Counted from the stretch's first letter, positions 35,488 to 45,611 are shown. The stretch is 64,000 nucleotides of DNA from Buttiauxella agrestis (GCF_900446255.1 NZ_UIGI01000002.1:222934-286933), one strand, 5' to 3'. Numbers and translations: made by a program. The notes: generated by a model not told the origin, from the sequence alone.

Positions 35488-36225
35488 ATGAACGGAAAAC
35501 TAAGCAGTAAATTAATCATTACGACCATGCTGGCGGGCTCAATGTCTGCTGCCATGGCACAATCTGACGGTCCCAGCGGAGAGCTGACGGTGAAGGGGAC
35601 GTATACACCTCCGGCATGTACCGTCTCGCTTGGGGGAAATGGCACCATTGACTATGGTCATATCTCTTCAGCAAGCCTGGAAGACAGCACGTCGACCAGC
35701 CTTCCAATAAAAACGTTAGCAAATGCGGTGACGGTGACATGTCCTGACAAAGCCGGCATTGAGCTGTCAGTTATAGATAATCGTGCCTCAAGCACTCTGG
35801 CAGGTACAGACGCTAAAACACGAGCAGCATTATTGCCCGGTGGGTTGGGTAGTGACGAGGTGTCGACGGGTGCAACCCCTATATTGCTAGGATTAGGCAG
35901 TGACTCCGTGGGCAAACCGGTCGGAAATTATGTGGCAAACTTCAATAATGCCACCGTTGATGGCAAAGCTGCATACTTTTCAGATATGTCAATGATGGGC
36001 ATGGGCGGGGCCGTAGCTGGTACAACTGGCTATCTGTCTAAGCCTATCGATGACTGGGCGCAATACTACACCCGCGTTGTCGGTGCTGACGGAGCCTCTG
36101 TCTCGGGCAATATCTTTACCATGGATTATTCCGTGCAGGCTGCCATTGCGCCAAAAGAAACATTGGATACATCAAGCGACATTAACCTTGACGGTCTTAT
36201 CACTCTCACTGTTTCTTATATTTAG
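35488..36225 (+). CDS. Fimbrial subunit, DUF1120 family
   Basis: 245 residues; the signal peptide ends at AAMA. Pilin-like cysteines occur in TYTPPACTVSLGG and TVTCPDK. The pattern GTIDYGHISSASL, LSVIDNRASST and the end LITLTVSYI is typical of DUF1120 proteins such as GltF and YhcF. It is larger than a classical pilin (about 160-180). It is probably the main shaft subunit, being the first subunit gene of the operon. Confidence 0.88.
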   Translation: MNGKLSSKLIITTMLAGSMSAAMAQSDGPSGELTVKGTYTPPACTVSLGGNGTIDYGHISSASLEDSTSTSLPIKTLANAVTVTCPDKAGIELSVIDNRASSTLAGTDAKTRAALLPGGLGSDEVSTGATPILLGLGSDSVGKPVGNYVANFNNATVDGKAAYFSDMSMMGMGGAVAGTTGYLSKPIDDWAQYYTRVVGADGASVSGNIFTMDYSVQAAIAPKETLDTSSDINLDGLITLTVSYI

Positions 36226-36236
36226 GGATATCTGTA

Positions 36237-36950
36237 ATGAAAGAAATTAAATATATCGCAATTGGTGTACTGACACTTGCTTGTAGTTTAAGCGCCTATG
36301 CACAAATACCTAACGGAAGCGTTAATCTAAAAGTCATTGGTAAAATCTCGCCAGCCAGTTGTACCATGGTCCTGGGGGCAACGTCCGGTAATCTTGATTT
36401 TGGCCACATTGATTACAATAATGTAGATTCCAATGAGCTATACATTGGTTCTGCTAATTACCCAGCTAAAACCCTTAGCGGTTTAACGGTTAACTGCGAC
36501 AGTCCAACGCTTATTGGTATTTCAACCACGGATAACAGAAAATCATCTGTGTTAAACATGAATATTAGTAATGGGAGATCATATAACCAGGACGGCGAAG
36601 TGATAAATAACATTGAACCGTATTTGGGTTTGGGTACTGACGCTAAAGGCGTTGCCATCGGCGGCTATACTGCAGACTTTATTCACCTGAAGGTCGATGG
36701 TAATACTTCACGCTTTTCAGACTGTATGGCACAAGACTCTGAAACGGCCAAAGTGGCGAGCTATGCCTCTGCCAATGATTGCCCAGCCGGTCAGGTCCGC
36801 AAGGTTCTTGACACCTCGGGGAATATTATTTCCGGTAAAGTATTCACCTGGGATTACATCGTCTCGCCGATGTTAAACACACCAGACAATTTAGACCCGG
36901 CAGGCTGGTCGATGGATGGCTCAGTGACTTTGCAGGTTGTCTATTTGTAA
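36237..36950 (+). CDS. Fimbrial subunit, DUF1120 family
   Basis: 237 residues, signal peptide ending near SAYA. Paralogue of the preceding subunit: GKISPASCTMVLGATSGNLDFGHIDY, VNCDSPTLIGISTTDNRKSS (separate strands), and end SVTLQVVYL. It has an extra Cys pair (FSDCMAQ, NDCPAG) in the second half. It starts 11 bp after the previous stop codon. Confidence 0.88.
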   Translation: MKEIKYIAIGVLTLACSLSAYAQIPNGSVNLKVIGKISPASCTMVLGATSGNLDFGHIDYNNVDSNELYIGSANYPAKTLSGLTVNCDSPTLIGISTTDNRKSSVLNMNISNGRSYNQDGEVINNIEPYLGLGTDAKGVAIGGYTADFIHLKVDGNTSRFSDCMAQDSETAKVASYASANDCPAGQVRKVLDTSGNIISGKVFTWDYIVSPMLNTPDNLDPAGWSMDGSVTLQVVYL

Positions 36951-37025
36951 TATGGCAGTAACGCCTTATTTTTAAACTAAACAAAAGTCATTTTGTTTAT
37001 TATCCCGCACATTAGGAAAGATTAA

Positions 37026-39494
37026 ATGACTTTTAAAAAAATTAGTTTAACAGTTAGTGCATTTTTATTTCTGTCAGAAATTCTTTTCCCTGTAGCCTAT
37101 GCAGATGATGACATCGACTTTGACGTAACTACCCTGCAAGCACGTGGGCTTTCAACTTCATTGAATGATTATTTTCGCTCAGGGACTAAGTTCTCGCCTG
37201 GGGTAAGTAAAGTCACGCCTGTCATTAATGGTACTGAACAAGCCGTACTGGGATTAACCTTTGATGAAAAAGGTGAACTTTGCCTGCATAACGCCGATCT
37301 CTCCAGTCTGCATATAAAGCCAATAAAAAATGAAGAAGACCGGTGTATAGATTTAAAGTCTAAATACCCACAGGCGACAATCAATTTATCGCCGGGCAGT
37401 AACAAAGTAGACTTATTATTACCTCCCGAAGCCGTAGAAGACGCTAACAATCTCGACATTAGCAGTTATCAAACCGGTGGGACTGCGGCACTGTTCAATT
37501 ACGATATGCTGATGATGAGGAACCATACAAAGTCTGATGGTAATGATGACAGCGATATCGACAATGACAATAAATTGAGCACCTTTCAGTCCAACACTGA
37601 GATTGGGTTTAATTTTGATGACTGGATAATACGCAGCCGTCAGAGCTACAGTTCAACAGACGGTGAGCAGACCTTCGATCAGCTTTACACCTATGCACAA
37701 CGTACCCTGCCGCAATACAAAACCATCATGCAGGCAGGTAAAGTCAACATCGCTGGCGGTGTGTTTTCTACTCCGCAGATTTACGGGGTCCAGTTTTCCC
37801 CTGAACAAGCCCTAATAAATAATAAAAGCAGCGGTGCCAGCGTCAATGGTATTGCACAAACTCAGGCTCGTGTGGAAGTCCGTCAGGCGGGCGTAATGAT
37901 TTATTCCACCCAGGTTCCTTCTGGCCCTTTCCAGCTCGACCATTTGTCCACCCTGAATAACACGGCAGATCTACAGGTCAGCGTCATTGAACAAGATGGT
38001 TCAACGCGGACCTTCGTTGTACCGGCCTCGTCGTTCGCACACCATTTTAGCCAGCAGGAAACCAGCTTTTCCGGGGCGATTGGTAAATTGGATGAAAGTG
38101 ACAATAACGATGGCGTGTCAGGCTCAATGGCAACACTGAGCATGACGACTCCGTTCAGCAGCCGTGCCATGTTTAGCGGCGGCGTTTTGCTGGCACAGCA
38201 ATATGAAAGCACCGCGGCGCAACTTAGCACCGGGCTGGAAAGTGGGTTAGCGCTCTCCGGAAAGCTGACCATCGCGAATGACCAGCGCAATCATGTCAAT
38301 GGCGTGCAGTCTAACGTGTCAGCGAGCATGCCGGTGGGCGAGCAACTGACCGTTCAGGCATCTGCGACATTGCAGAACAGCGGCTATCGCGACCTGACCG
38401 ACGGTAAAGACGTCGATCACGAAGATGACCATCCTGGTAAGGATGACGATGACAATTATAACGATCAGTACAATCGCTATAAATCACAGTACAACGCAGG
38501 TATGGCGTACCGTCTGGGTGAATTAGGCTCAATTAATATGGCCTGGTCACGGGCAACCATGTTTGGTGATGACGGGACGACTGACCGCTGGACTGCCGGG
38601 TGGTCAAAAACATTTACCGGAGGCATATCTGTTTCCGTGAACGCTGAACGTGACACTGGCGCGGATGCTGAGTCGCTGGTGTATGCCAATATGAGCATCC
38701 CATTTGGTTCATTCCATATTGGGGCAAATATGTCCCGGGTAGGCGATTCGACCAATCAGGGTATTACCTTAGATCAAACCCTTAATGAGCGCGTAAATTA
38801 TTCCCTGTCGGCCTATAAGAACAGCAATGGTGATACCAACACGTATAATGGCAACCTGCATGCGATAACAAATTCTGCGCAATTAAGTCTGGGTTATTCC
38901 CGCTACGATCAGGATAGTAATACCTATTCTCTGGGCGCAACCGGTGGCGTTGTCGCAACCAAACAGGGGGTATTATTCACCCCTTATCAGGTACAAGACA
39001 CTTTCGCCGTCGTACAAATCCCTGGGGTTAGTAATGGCGAGGTACAGACGCCACAAGGGTCTGTCTGGACGAACAGAAAAGGTTACGCCGTTTCTTCTGG
39101 CATGAATGCATACGGTGAATCAAGACTGGTGCTTGTCACCAAAAGCTTACCTAAAAACGTGGATATCAATAACGGTATCCAGATTGCTCACGTCGCCCGA
39201 GGGTCGGTCACGGATTACACATTCGGCACGGTACTCAGCCGACGAGCATTAATCCGTATCTACACCGCAAATGGCCACCTTGCTAACCGGGGAGATGTGG
39301 TTACAGACAGCCACGATAATTACCTCACGACAGTGGGTGGCGATGGCACAGTATTTTTAATCGACGGACAGCTTGAGCAGCAGCTGGTATTGAAGTCTTC
39401 CGGGCAACCGCGTTGCCACGTGGCATTTACGTTGGCACCTAAACCTGACGCCGACAAACTTTACGAGACATATGATGCACAATGTAAATTGTAA
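37026..39494 (+). CDS. Outer-membrane fimbrial usher (DUF1120-type operon)
   Basis: 822 residues; the signal peptide ends at AYA. N-terminal domain (FDVTTLQARGLSTSLNDYF), barrel and plug (FSTPQIYGVQFSPEQALI, GIAQTQARVEVRQAGVMIYS, GPFQLDHLSTL), and C-terminal domains (TNRKGYAVSSGMNAYGESRL, GDGTVFLIDG). An acidic insert around residues 455-485 (DGKDVDHEDDHPGKDDDDN) is unusual for ushers and probably forms an exposed loop. It overlaps the next gene by 23 bp. Confidence 0.93.
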   Translation: MTFKKISLTVSAFLFLSEILFPVAYADDDIDFDVTTLQARGLSTSLNDYFRSGTKFSPGVSKVTPVINGTEQAVLGLTFDEKGELCLHNADLSSLHIKPIKNEEDRCIDLKSKYPQATINLSPGSNKVDLLLPPEAVEDANNLDISSYQTGGTAALFNYDMLMMRNHTKSDGNDDSDIDNDNKLSTFQSNTEIGFNFDDWIIRSRQSYSSTDGEQTFDQLYTYAQRTLPQYKTIMQAGKVNIAGGVFSTPQIYGVQFSPEQALINNKSSGASVNGIAQTQARVEVRQAGVMIYSTQVPSGPFQLDHLSTLNNTADLQVSVIEQDGSTRTFVVPASSFAHHFSQQETSFSGAIGKLDESDNNDGVSGSMATLSMTTPFSSRAMFSGGVLLAQQYESTAAQLSTGLESGLALSGKLTIANDQRNHVNGVQSNVSASMPVGEQLTVQASATLQNSGYRDLTDGKDVDHEDDHPGKDDDDNYNDQYNRYKSQYNAGMAYRLGELGSINMAWSRATMFGDDGTTDRWTAGWSKTFTGGISVSVNAERDTGADAESLVYANMSIPFGSFHIGANMSRVGDSTNQGITLDQTLNERVNYSLSAYKNSNGDTNTYNGNLHAITNSAQLSLGYSRYDQDSNTYSLGATGGVVATKQGVLFTPYQVQDTFAVVQIPGVSNGEVQTPQGSVWTNRKGYAVSSGMNAYGESRLVLVTKSLPKNVDINNGIQIAHVARGSVTDYTFGTVLSRRALIRIYTANGHLANRGDVVTDSHDNYLTTVGGDGTVFLIDGQLEQQLVLKSSGQPRCHVAFTLAPKPDADKLYETYDAQCKL

Positions 39495-40038
39495 GAGGCT
39501 CCGTACGTTACTGTTGAGCTGCAGCCTGGCGGCAATCACCGCTTCAGCCCACGCGGCACAGTGCGATTTGAATGTCAGTCAGATTATGACGGATTTCGGT
39601 ACCTTTAACCGGGGAACCCTGACTGTCGCCGCTAACAATCAGCCTCAGAATATCATCGGTAAAAAAGTCTCTACCGTGACTGTGACCTGCCCGGAACCCA
39701 CGCGTGTCGCACTGTTTTACCATGCACCTGCGAGTGCGAGCGGCAAAGGTTTTTCACTGGGGAGCATGGCTCACCTGATCCTGGTAGGCAGCGATGCTCA
39801 GGCGGATGGTCACAGCATCAATTTTGCCTATCAGCAAGAAGGTGGTGGCGCGTCATCCGGTAACGGACGCAAACTGCCGCTGTCGGCCAATCGCGGTATC
39901 ACCCCTGCTGATGGCATTCTCGTCACACACTTAACGTTTCAGCTTACCGCAGTGGCCGCATTGAACGATGCCGATCAGCATATCAGTGGGCAAGAGGTTT
40001 TGAATAACAACGGCAGCCTGGAGTTAGTCAGTGAATAA
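39472..40038 (+). CDS. Small fimbrial subunit of operon 2
   Basis: 188 residues with a signal peptide ending at AHAA. QCDLNVSQIMTDFGTFNRG near the N-terminus and TVTCPEPTRVAL supply the pilin-type cysteines. It corresponds in position to YhcE-type products in E. coli, after the usher. It overlaps the usher by 23 bp and the next gene by 8 bp, indicating coupled translation. Confidence 0.85.
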   Translation: MMHNVNCKRLRTLLLSCSLAAITASAHAAQCDLNVSQIMTDFGTFNRGTLTVAANNQPQNIIGKKVSTVTVTCPEPTRVALFYHAPASASGKGFSLGSMAHLILVGSDAQADGHSINFAYQQEGGGASSGNGRKLPLSANRGITPADGILVTHLTFQLTAVAALNDADQHISGQEVLNNNGSLELVSE

Positions 40039-40705
40039 TCAATCGAAGGTTTTTTGGTTCATTTCGTTAAGCATGGCGAGTTTTTGCGCCATGGCATCGT
40101 CTCAGGTGCAACTTTCGTTTACCGCCACCGCAGAGCCACCGCCTTGTCATATTCTGGCGACTCCCGACACACTCGATTTTGGTAATATTAACCGGAATAC
40201 GTTGGCGGCAAAAACACCCACTCAAATTCCGGCCAGGTCGTTCCCCGGTGGAATTAGCATTCAGTGTGAGGCGCCTACCAGCATAGGCTTTAACGCGGTT
40301 GATAACAGTAGTGGTAGCGTGCTGAACAAAGGCAGTCTGAAATGGGATACCCCCGCTGTGACCGTCAGCCCCAGCGACACGGACCAGCGTTTCGGTCTTG
40401 GATATACGGAGACGAATACACCCATCGGCGTCTGGAACGTCGCTTTCCATTCTGCGCAGGTGGACGGTAAACAAGCTCAGGTTGGCATCGTTAATAATGG
40501 CCTGTTGGACCCCAACGATACCGCCCCAACAATGCGTAATGACGGTAAAAAGGTGGCCTGGGTTCAAAATAATGTCATCGCCGTTGGGGAGATTTTTAGT
40601 ATTCAAGCTGATGCGGCTTTAACCATTGCACCTCTTGACGAATTATCGTCCAGCAGTGAAATAGATTTCGCAGGCTCAGCGACGCTGGAAATTGTTTATT
40701 TATAA
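40031..40705 (+). CDS. Fimbrial subunit or tip protein, DUF1120 family
   Basis: 224 residues, starting with GTG inside the preceding gene; signal peptide ending at AMA. EPPPCHILATPDTLDFGNINRN and SIQCEAPTSIGFNAVDN give the pilin cysteines, and it ends SATLEIVYL like the other DUF1120 subunits. Being last in the operon, it is the best candidate for the tip component. It is intact; the 170-bp repeat begins 11 bp after its stop codon. Confidence 0.87.
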   Translation: MNNQSKVFWFISLSMASFCAMASSQVQLSFTATAEPPPCHILATPDTLDFGNINRNTLAAKTPTQIPARSFPGGISIQCEAPTSIGFNAVDNSSGSVLNKGSLKWDTPAVTVSPSDTDQRFGLGYTETNTPIGVWNVAFHSAQVDGKQAQVGIVNNGLLDPNDTAPTMRNDGKKVAWVQNNVIAVGEIFSIQADAALTIAPLDELSSSSEIDFAGSATLEIVYL

Positions 40706-40715
40706 TTAAAAAACG

Positions 40716-40885
40716 GGTAGCGGGTTTTCCTGCTGGCTGGAATTTATCTGCAGCCCTGTGCCTGCTGTGATTTGCGTTTGTTCTGGTGACTCGCCTAATA
40801 TCCTCATTCTTTGACGGCGATTATGGCGAGAAACCAGTCTGGACAGACTATTCCGGTCCAGCTCACCCTTCGGCAGTTTCAGGAA
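40716..40885 (-). repeat. Inverted copy of the 169-bp segment at 25821-25989
   Basis: Read on the minus strand it is near-identical to 25821-25989. Here it stands alone, without IS6 sequence on either side, so this may be the source or a separate insertion of the same unit. Confidence 0.88.
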
Positions 40886-41463
40886 TTTATCTTTCCCTAC
40901 CTGGTGGCTCCACGACGAGGCCCCCGCCAAAGATCAGTTGCTTTAAGATATTTAACTATAACCTGACGATGCTTTACCTTGGCTGTCAGATGATTGCCAG
41001 CCCTAGGCTGTGCAGCACATTACTCCACCCCAAAACCCTCTACCAGTTGCTAGACATCGGACTCAAAGGCCAGCAGATCAGCTGGTTTATTCCGACTAGC
41101 GCACGACTGGGTTCATTGAACCAAAGGTTGTCAGGGCTAAGCGTCAATGTCGTATCATGATTTCGGCTAAAATTTCGATTTATTCAATAAAGCCATTCTA
41201 TTGTGCTTTTACCCATTCCAAAGCTCGAGTTCGTGTAATTCATTTCGATAAGAGGGAAGATAATTCAGTAGCTGTAAATATACCTTTTGAATATCAATTG
41301 ATCGCATGAATGCCAAGTAATCACAATGCCTAATAAATTTTTATATATTATTGACTTCATCACATTTTTGATATTGTTTCATTTAAAATGAGGTGATGTA
41401 TATTATAGTCATCAAGATTTAGATTTTTTAAATTCAACAATATTCTGTTTTATCATGGAGTAA
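40886..41463. other. Intergenic region without a supported gene
   Basis: A frame to 41160 is open only because the repeat opens it and shows no family. The right part from 41160 is AT-rich and contains the promoter region of the small gene at 41470. Confidence 0.4.
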
Positions 41464-41469
41464 ATGGCT

Positions 41470-41877
41470 ATGCCTTATAGTGACGATGGTCAGGGGATTG
41501 TTCGTAGAGGGCTTCTCGAGCAGCAAATAATTCAGGAGAATAAATTTTCAATTTATTCTCAAGCCGTCTACTGTGTTAACCAAATGCTGAGGTCTGCAAA
41601 TGTAGGTATCTCTGAGCAGGCGTATCGAAGTATTTCACACAATTTAAATGCCGTTGCGAATGGGCATCTTTACGAAACTTCGGCATCGCTTTCGGAATCC
41701 AAGGTTTTCGCTCGCGACACTTTTGATGCACTAAAAGTTGGTGATTTCAAATCGGCAGCCATCACGGCAAGTGGTGTGGCAGTAAACATGATTGGAGGTC
41801 CATTGTTTTTCGGTAACTACGACCGAAACAAATTAACTGCCATTGAACGTCATCTCTATGATAGTTTTCATTTATAG
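41470..41877 (+). CDS. Hypothetical small protein
   Basis: 135 residues from ATG 41470 (GGAG ten bases upstream); an ATG at 41464 adds two residues. It is mostly helical by eye (LLEQQIIQENKFSIYSQAVYCVNQML). A Gly/Ala-rich hydrophobic stretch (SAAITASGVAVNMIGGPLFFG, residues about 95-118) could be a membrane-inserting segment. No known family is recognised. It stands between fimbrial operon 2 and the T6SS, with its own AT-rich upstream region. Confidence 0.6.
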   Translation: MPYSDDGQGIVRRGLLEQQIIQENKFSIYSQAVYCVNQMLRSANVGISEQAYRSISHNLNAVANGHLYETSASLSESKVFARDTFDALKVGDFKSAAITASGVAVNMIGGPLFFGNYDRNKLTAIERHLYDSFHL

Positions 41878-42017
41878 TGTTTCGCAGGAAAAGGTAGCTA
41901 CACGACCAATTAAATATATTGAAAACTGATTTGGGAATCAAACCATCGGGGCAATATTTCTATTGTCCCGATTTTGTATCACTTGCTTTCTAGTATCTTC
42001 ATCCCAGTGTTATGATT

Positions 42018-42632
42018 TCATTCTATTATTGTCCAGGACTCTAATATATAATCTTTTAGCACTGGGTAAATAAGTGAAATATTTCCGACCCAACATGGAC
42101 CTCGAAATGAGTCGTGAAGGAATGAGGATTCAGCAAAATGATTCGTCCATCGGGAATTTAACTTCCCGTTATTGGCCCCAAAAGAACTACACGTAGTATT
42201 CATCCGGTTGGGGTTTCCGATAACGCGCGGACGAAATCCCATTTTTAAATAAAAACCTTCGCTTCCCTCAAGCGGAGTGAGCATTGCCGTTCTTAAGTTA
42301 TTCTCCCTTCCGAAATTTATCGCAGAAAAAACCAACAATTGCCCTAGGCCTGAATGTATATTAGGTTTTTTAATTGTTGGGTTGTTTGTGTTGCCATTAA
42401 CATATATTGCTGAAATGTATAGAAAATCTGATTCACCCTCTTCGCTTTGGGCGGAGCAACGACCACTTGCAAGCTCCACATTGTTTTCAGTGATCAATGA
42501 GAAATTCATGGCATGTCTGTCATCTTCAGGAGGCTGTTCCCTTTCTTCATACAACCTGATTATTAAAGGATTGTTATTGCGTGGATTTTTTTCAAAAAAA
42601 CGCATCATTTGATGAGGTTTCCTTTGGTTCAA
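42018..42632 (-). CDS. GNAT-fold acetyltransferase-like protein
   Basis: 204 residues (a start at the second Met, MMRFFEKN, is possible). FLYISAIYVNGNTNNP followed by HSGLGQLLVFSAINFGRENNLRTAML and GSEGFYLKMGFRPR forms GNAT motifs B/A: a strand, the helix after the pyrophosphate-binding loop (GLGQLL, a degenerate Q/RxxGxG/A) and the terminal GFYLKMGF. It is acidic-polar at the start. Substrate is unknown. The isolated position and AT-rich codons suggest transfer; an effector role is possible but not supported. Confidence 0.65.
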   Translation of the reverse strand: MNQRKPHQMMRFFEKNPRNNNPLIIRLYEEREQPPEDDRHAMNFSLITENNVELASGRCSAQSEEGESDFLYISAIYVNGNTNNPTIKKPNIHSGLGQLLVFSAINFGRENNLRTAMLTPLEGSEGFYLKMGFRPRVIGNPNRMNTTCSSFGANNGKLNSRWTNHFAESSFLHDSFRGPCWVGNISLIYPVLKDYILESWTIIE

Positions 42633-43617
42633 TATAGACGTCGGTTTTTAAAATACATTATACTCATAATCTATAAATTAACAGATTATTTTATTGTTTA
42701 TTCCTGATGTTATGCAATACCCAGGCGTTTATGGCGTAGTGCACCAACTTGCTCTGCAAGTTCCATTTTATGTTATGTGTAAAATTTCTCCATGATGTGT
42801 ATCCTGACTAATCAGTATTAAATCTACAAACAGCTTTAGTGATGTCGCTTTTTTCGGTTGGAGTGAGAAACTTCTCGTGAAATGCCAAGTTTTAAAGAGT
42901 ACATGATTTTGTTCGCTTCTGTTATAAATTTCACACGTATAACAGCGAGATAAGTAATGCCGGGCGGGTTCGTTATTCTTAATGGTTAATTATTTATATT
43001 TTATAAGATAATATTTTAAGAAAACAATATTACTGCAAAAACACACCTGATTATCGACCCTGTAGGTTATAAAAATGTATGTTTATAAATAATTGTGTTT
43101 ATTTTTTTGTGTTTATTGCGCGCTTTTTCTTTAATTAATAATTCATATGAATGCGTTGCGTCATCATTCATTTGCATGAGGAATGATTCGTCAGGGTTAA
43201 ACTATATCTCATGATATCACCACGTCTTTCCTTTGAATTTTTCTTGTAGTATTCTTACTCACATTAGCAACGGCATAAATAACTTGATTAATTATATTTA
43301 ATAATGGAAATCATTATCAAAACAATAAAATCATTTGATAGGATAATTCATTTTTTGAAAACAAAATAAACACACTAATCAAAATTAGACCGTACAATCC
43401 CCACGGATATAGAGCATTCCTTTAACACAGATAGCAAAATAAGGGAAGTGGGTGACAATTTTTGCCTTGGGGAATACCCCATCCATTATGGTGTCAATGC
43501 TGACACCAGAAGGCGATAGTTCCTGGAGGAAAGTAATTTTCTACGGGCTCTACTAGGCTACTTATAGCCTAACCATGGAATGATTTTCTTAATTTTATTA
43601 TTAGTTAGGTTGAATAT
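42633..43617. promoter_or_regulatory. 985-bp AT-rich region upstream of the T6SS cluster
   Basis: No gene is supported. Just before tssB there are three inverted repeats: GGGG-AATA-CCCC (43469-43480), TGGTGTCA-ATGC-TGACACCA (43489-43508) and AGGCTA-CTTA-TAGCCT (43555-43570). The region is long for a promoter and probably carries the regulatory sites of the T6SS operon; its low GC fits H-NS silencing. Confidence 0.5.
43489..43508. repeat. Perfect 8-bp inverted repeat upstream of tssB
   Basis: TGGTGTCA and TGACACCA around ATGC, 110 bp before the tssB start codon. No T-run follows, so it is more likely an operator than a terminator. Confidence 0.7.
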
Positions 43618-44106
43618 ATGAGTAACACTCAGCATAAATTAGACAAAGCAAGGCCACCCCGTGTACAAATTACGTATGACATCGAAATAGGTGATGCGCA
43701 AACCGTCAAAGAATTACCGTTAGTGATAGGTGTCATGGGGGATTTCACCAGCAGCGAAGATGCTTTTCGCGAGCGTAAGTTTCTTAATATTGATAAAGAT
43801 AATTTCGTTGAAATTATGTCATCAATGCAGCCGGATGCCCAATTTTTAGTCAAAAGCACTTTGCCGGAACAAAGTGGAAATCTTGCCGTCTCTCTCACTT
43901 TCAATAGCATGGAAGATTTTTCTCCTGACAACATTGCCCGTCAGGTTGACCCTTTGCGCAAACTCATTGAGTTACGTGAACAGTTGTGTGATTTACGTAA
44001 CCGGGCAGCCAGTAATGAGCGCCTGAAAGAACAGCTTTCAGAGTTGCTTCAGCAGCAGAGTCAGGCTTTATCCTCCCCAAATATAGTGAAGGGAGATGAA
44101 GAATGA
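43618..44106 (+). CDS. tssB: T6SS contractile sheath small subunit TssB
   Basis: 162 residues with the family signature ELPLVIGVMGDFTSSEDAF. It pairs with TssC to form the contractile sheath around the Hcp tube in the cytoplasm. C-terminal coiled helices (DPLRKLIELREQLCDLRNRA) are typical. It is the first gene of the cluster and overlaps tssC by 4 bp (ATGA). Confidence 0.96.
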   Translation: MSNTQHKLDKARPPRVQITYDIEIGDAQTVKELPLVIGVMGDFTSSEDAFRERKFLNIDKDNFVEIMSSMQPDAQFLVKSTLPEQSGNLAVSLTFNSMEDFSPDNIARQVDPLRKLIELREQLCDLRNRAASNERLKEQLSELLQQQSQALSSPNIVKGDEE

Positions 44107-45584
44107 GCACTGAACAGGTATTAAATACCGCATTGCCACAGGTCGCCAGCCAAGATTTTCTGGATCAGATTATCGATAGTACCAAGGCTATCCGTCGTGA
44201 GTCCGACCGTGGACGAATGAAGAATCAACTGAATAACTTTCTCACCGAAGTGACCTCGGGTGCTGTCGTGGTATCGAGCGATCTGATCGGGAGCATCGAA
44301 GCTCGTATTTCAGCCATTGATGAACTGCTCTCCACCCAAATAAGCTTGATCATGCATGCACCGGAATTTCAGAAGAAAGAGTCTTCCTGGAGAGGTCTGC
44401 ATAAACTGGTCCAGGCCAGCGTCACTGAAAATACCCAGGTCCGCCTGCTGCAATGCACTAAGCAAGATTTAATTAAAGATTTCAAATCCGCATCCGACTT
44501 TGATCAGTCAATGCTGTTTAAATGTGTTTACGAAAGTGAGTATGGCACTTTTGGTGGGGTACCGTTCTCCGCCTTCGTGGGTGACTTTCAATTCGATAAT
44601 ACTCCGCAGGATATTGAACTTCTTGAGCAAATATCTCACGTTGCCGCTGCTGCCCATGCCCCGTTTCTGAGTGCCATCGCGCCCGGTATGCTGTCGATGA
44701 ATGATTTTTCAGAGATGCCGCGCCCACGTGACCTGGCAAAAATGTTTGACACCACCGACTACACCCGCTGGCGCTCATTCCGTCAGACTGACGATAGCCG
44801 CTACATTGGTTTGACCCTGCCACAAGTTCTGGGACGTATGCCTTATGGCGCAAAAACCGTCCCGGTAGATACCTTTGGTTTCGAAGAAAACATTCACGAA
44901 AATGACATTGGCTCAGACTATCTGTGGATCAACTCCGCTTTTGAGCTCGCTGGCCGGATAGTCGATTCTTTTGAAGAGTACGGTTGGTGCGCATCTATTC
45001 GCGGAGTGGAAGGCGGTGGTCTGGTCAATGCTTTACCTGCCTATAACTACGTATCGGAAAGCGGTGAACGCGTGATGCAATGTCCAACTCAGATAGCCAT
45101 TTCCGATCGCCGTGAAAAAGAGCTGTCTGACCTCGGATTTATTCCTTTAGTCCATTGCAAAGGCACAGATTACGCCGCATTTTTTGCCGTTCAGTCTGTG
45201 AACCGACCTCGCCAATACAATTCAGATCAGGCTAATGCAAATGCGCGACTTTCCAGCCAGTTGCAGTACGTCCTCGCCACCTCACGTTTCGCTCACTATC
45301 TGAAATCCATTGTGCGCGATAAAGTCGGCAGCTTTATGTCTCGCAGCGAGTGTCAGGAGTATTTGCAGAAATGGATTATGCAATACGTCGTCGCTTCAGA
45401 TAACGCAGGGCCGGAAACTAAGGCGCGCTATCCGCTGCGTGAAGCAAGTGTTGAGGTTGTTGAAGTTCCTGGTTTTCCTGGAACCTTCCGAGCTATTGCC
45501 TATTTAAAACCCCACTTCCAGCTGGAAGGATTAACAATGTCGTTGCGCTTAGTTGCAGACTTACCTGCCGCAACGGCTTCATAA
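44103..45584 (+). CDS. tssC: T6SS contractile sheath large subunit TssC
   Basis: 493 residues, normal length. It contains the conserved DDSRYIGLTLPQVLGRMPYG and the sheath-stabilising C-terminal part (RPRQYNSDQANANARLSSQLQYVLATSRFAHYLKSI as adjacent helices). With TssB it forms the sheath whose contraction drives the needle; its partner's N-terminus is normally recognised by the ATPase TssH, which is broken here. Confidence 0.96.
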   Translation: MSTEQVLNTALPQVASQDFLDQIIDSTKAIRRESDRGRMKNQLNNFLTEVTSGAVVVSSDLIGSIEARISAIDELLSTQISLIMHAPEFQKKESSWRGLHKLVQASVTENTQVRLLQCTKQDLIKDFKSASDFDQSMLFKCVYESEYGTFGGVPFSAFVGDFQFDNTPQDIELLEQISHVAAAAHAPFLSAIAPGMLSMNDFSEMPRPRDLAKMFDTTDYTRWRSFRQTDDSRYIGLTLPQVLGRMPYGAKTVPVDTFGFEENIHENDIGSDYLWINSAFELAGRIVDSFEEYGWCASIRGVEGGGLVNALPAYNYVSESGERVMQCPTQIAISDRREKELSDLGFIPLVHCKGTDYAAFFAVQSVNRPRQYNSDQANANARLSSQLQYVLATSRFAHYLKSIVRDKVGSFMSRSECQEYLQKWIMQYVVASDNAGPETKARYPLREASVEVVEVPGFPGTFRAIAYLKPHFQLEGLTMSLRLVADLPAATAS

Positions 45585-45611
45585 CAGCTATTAACAAAAG
45601 GAAATATTACC

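Noticed and set aside
40067-40606. Long minus-strand open frame opposite the last DUF1120 gene
   Set aside because: Shadow of the sense gene: no ribosome site, no signal peptide, Arg/His-rich composition, while the sense frame has a clear pilin pattern.
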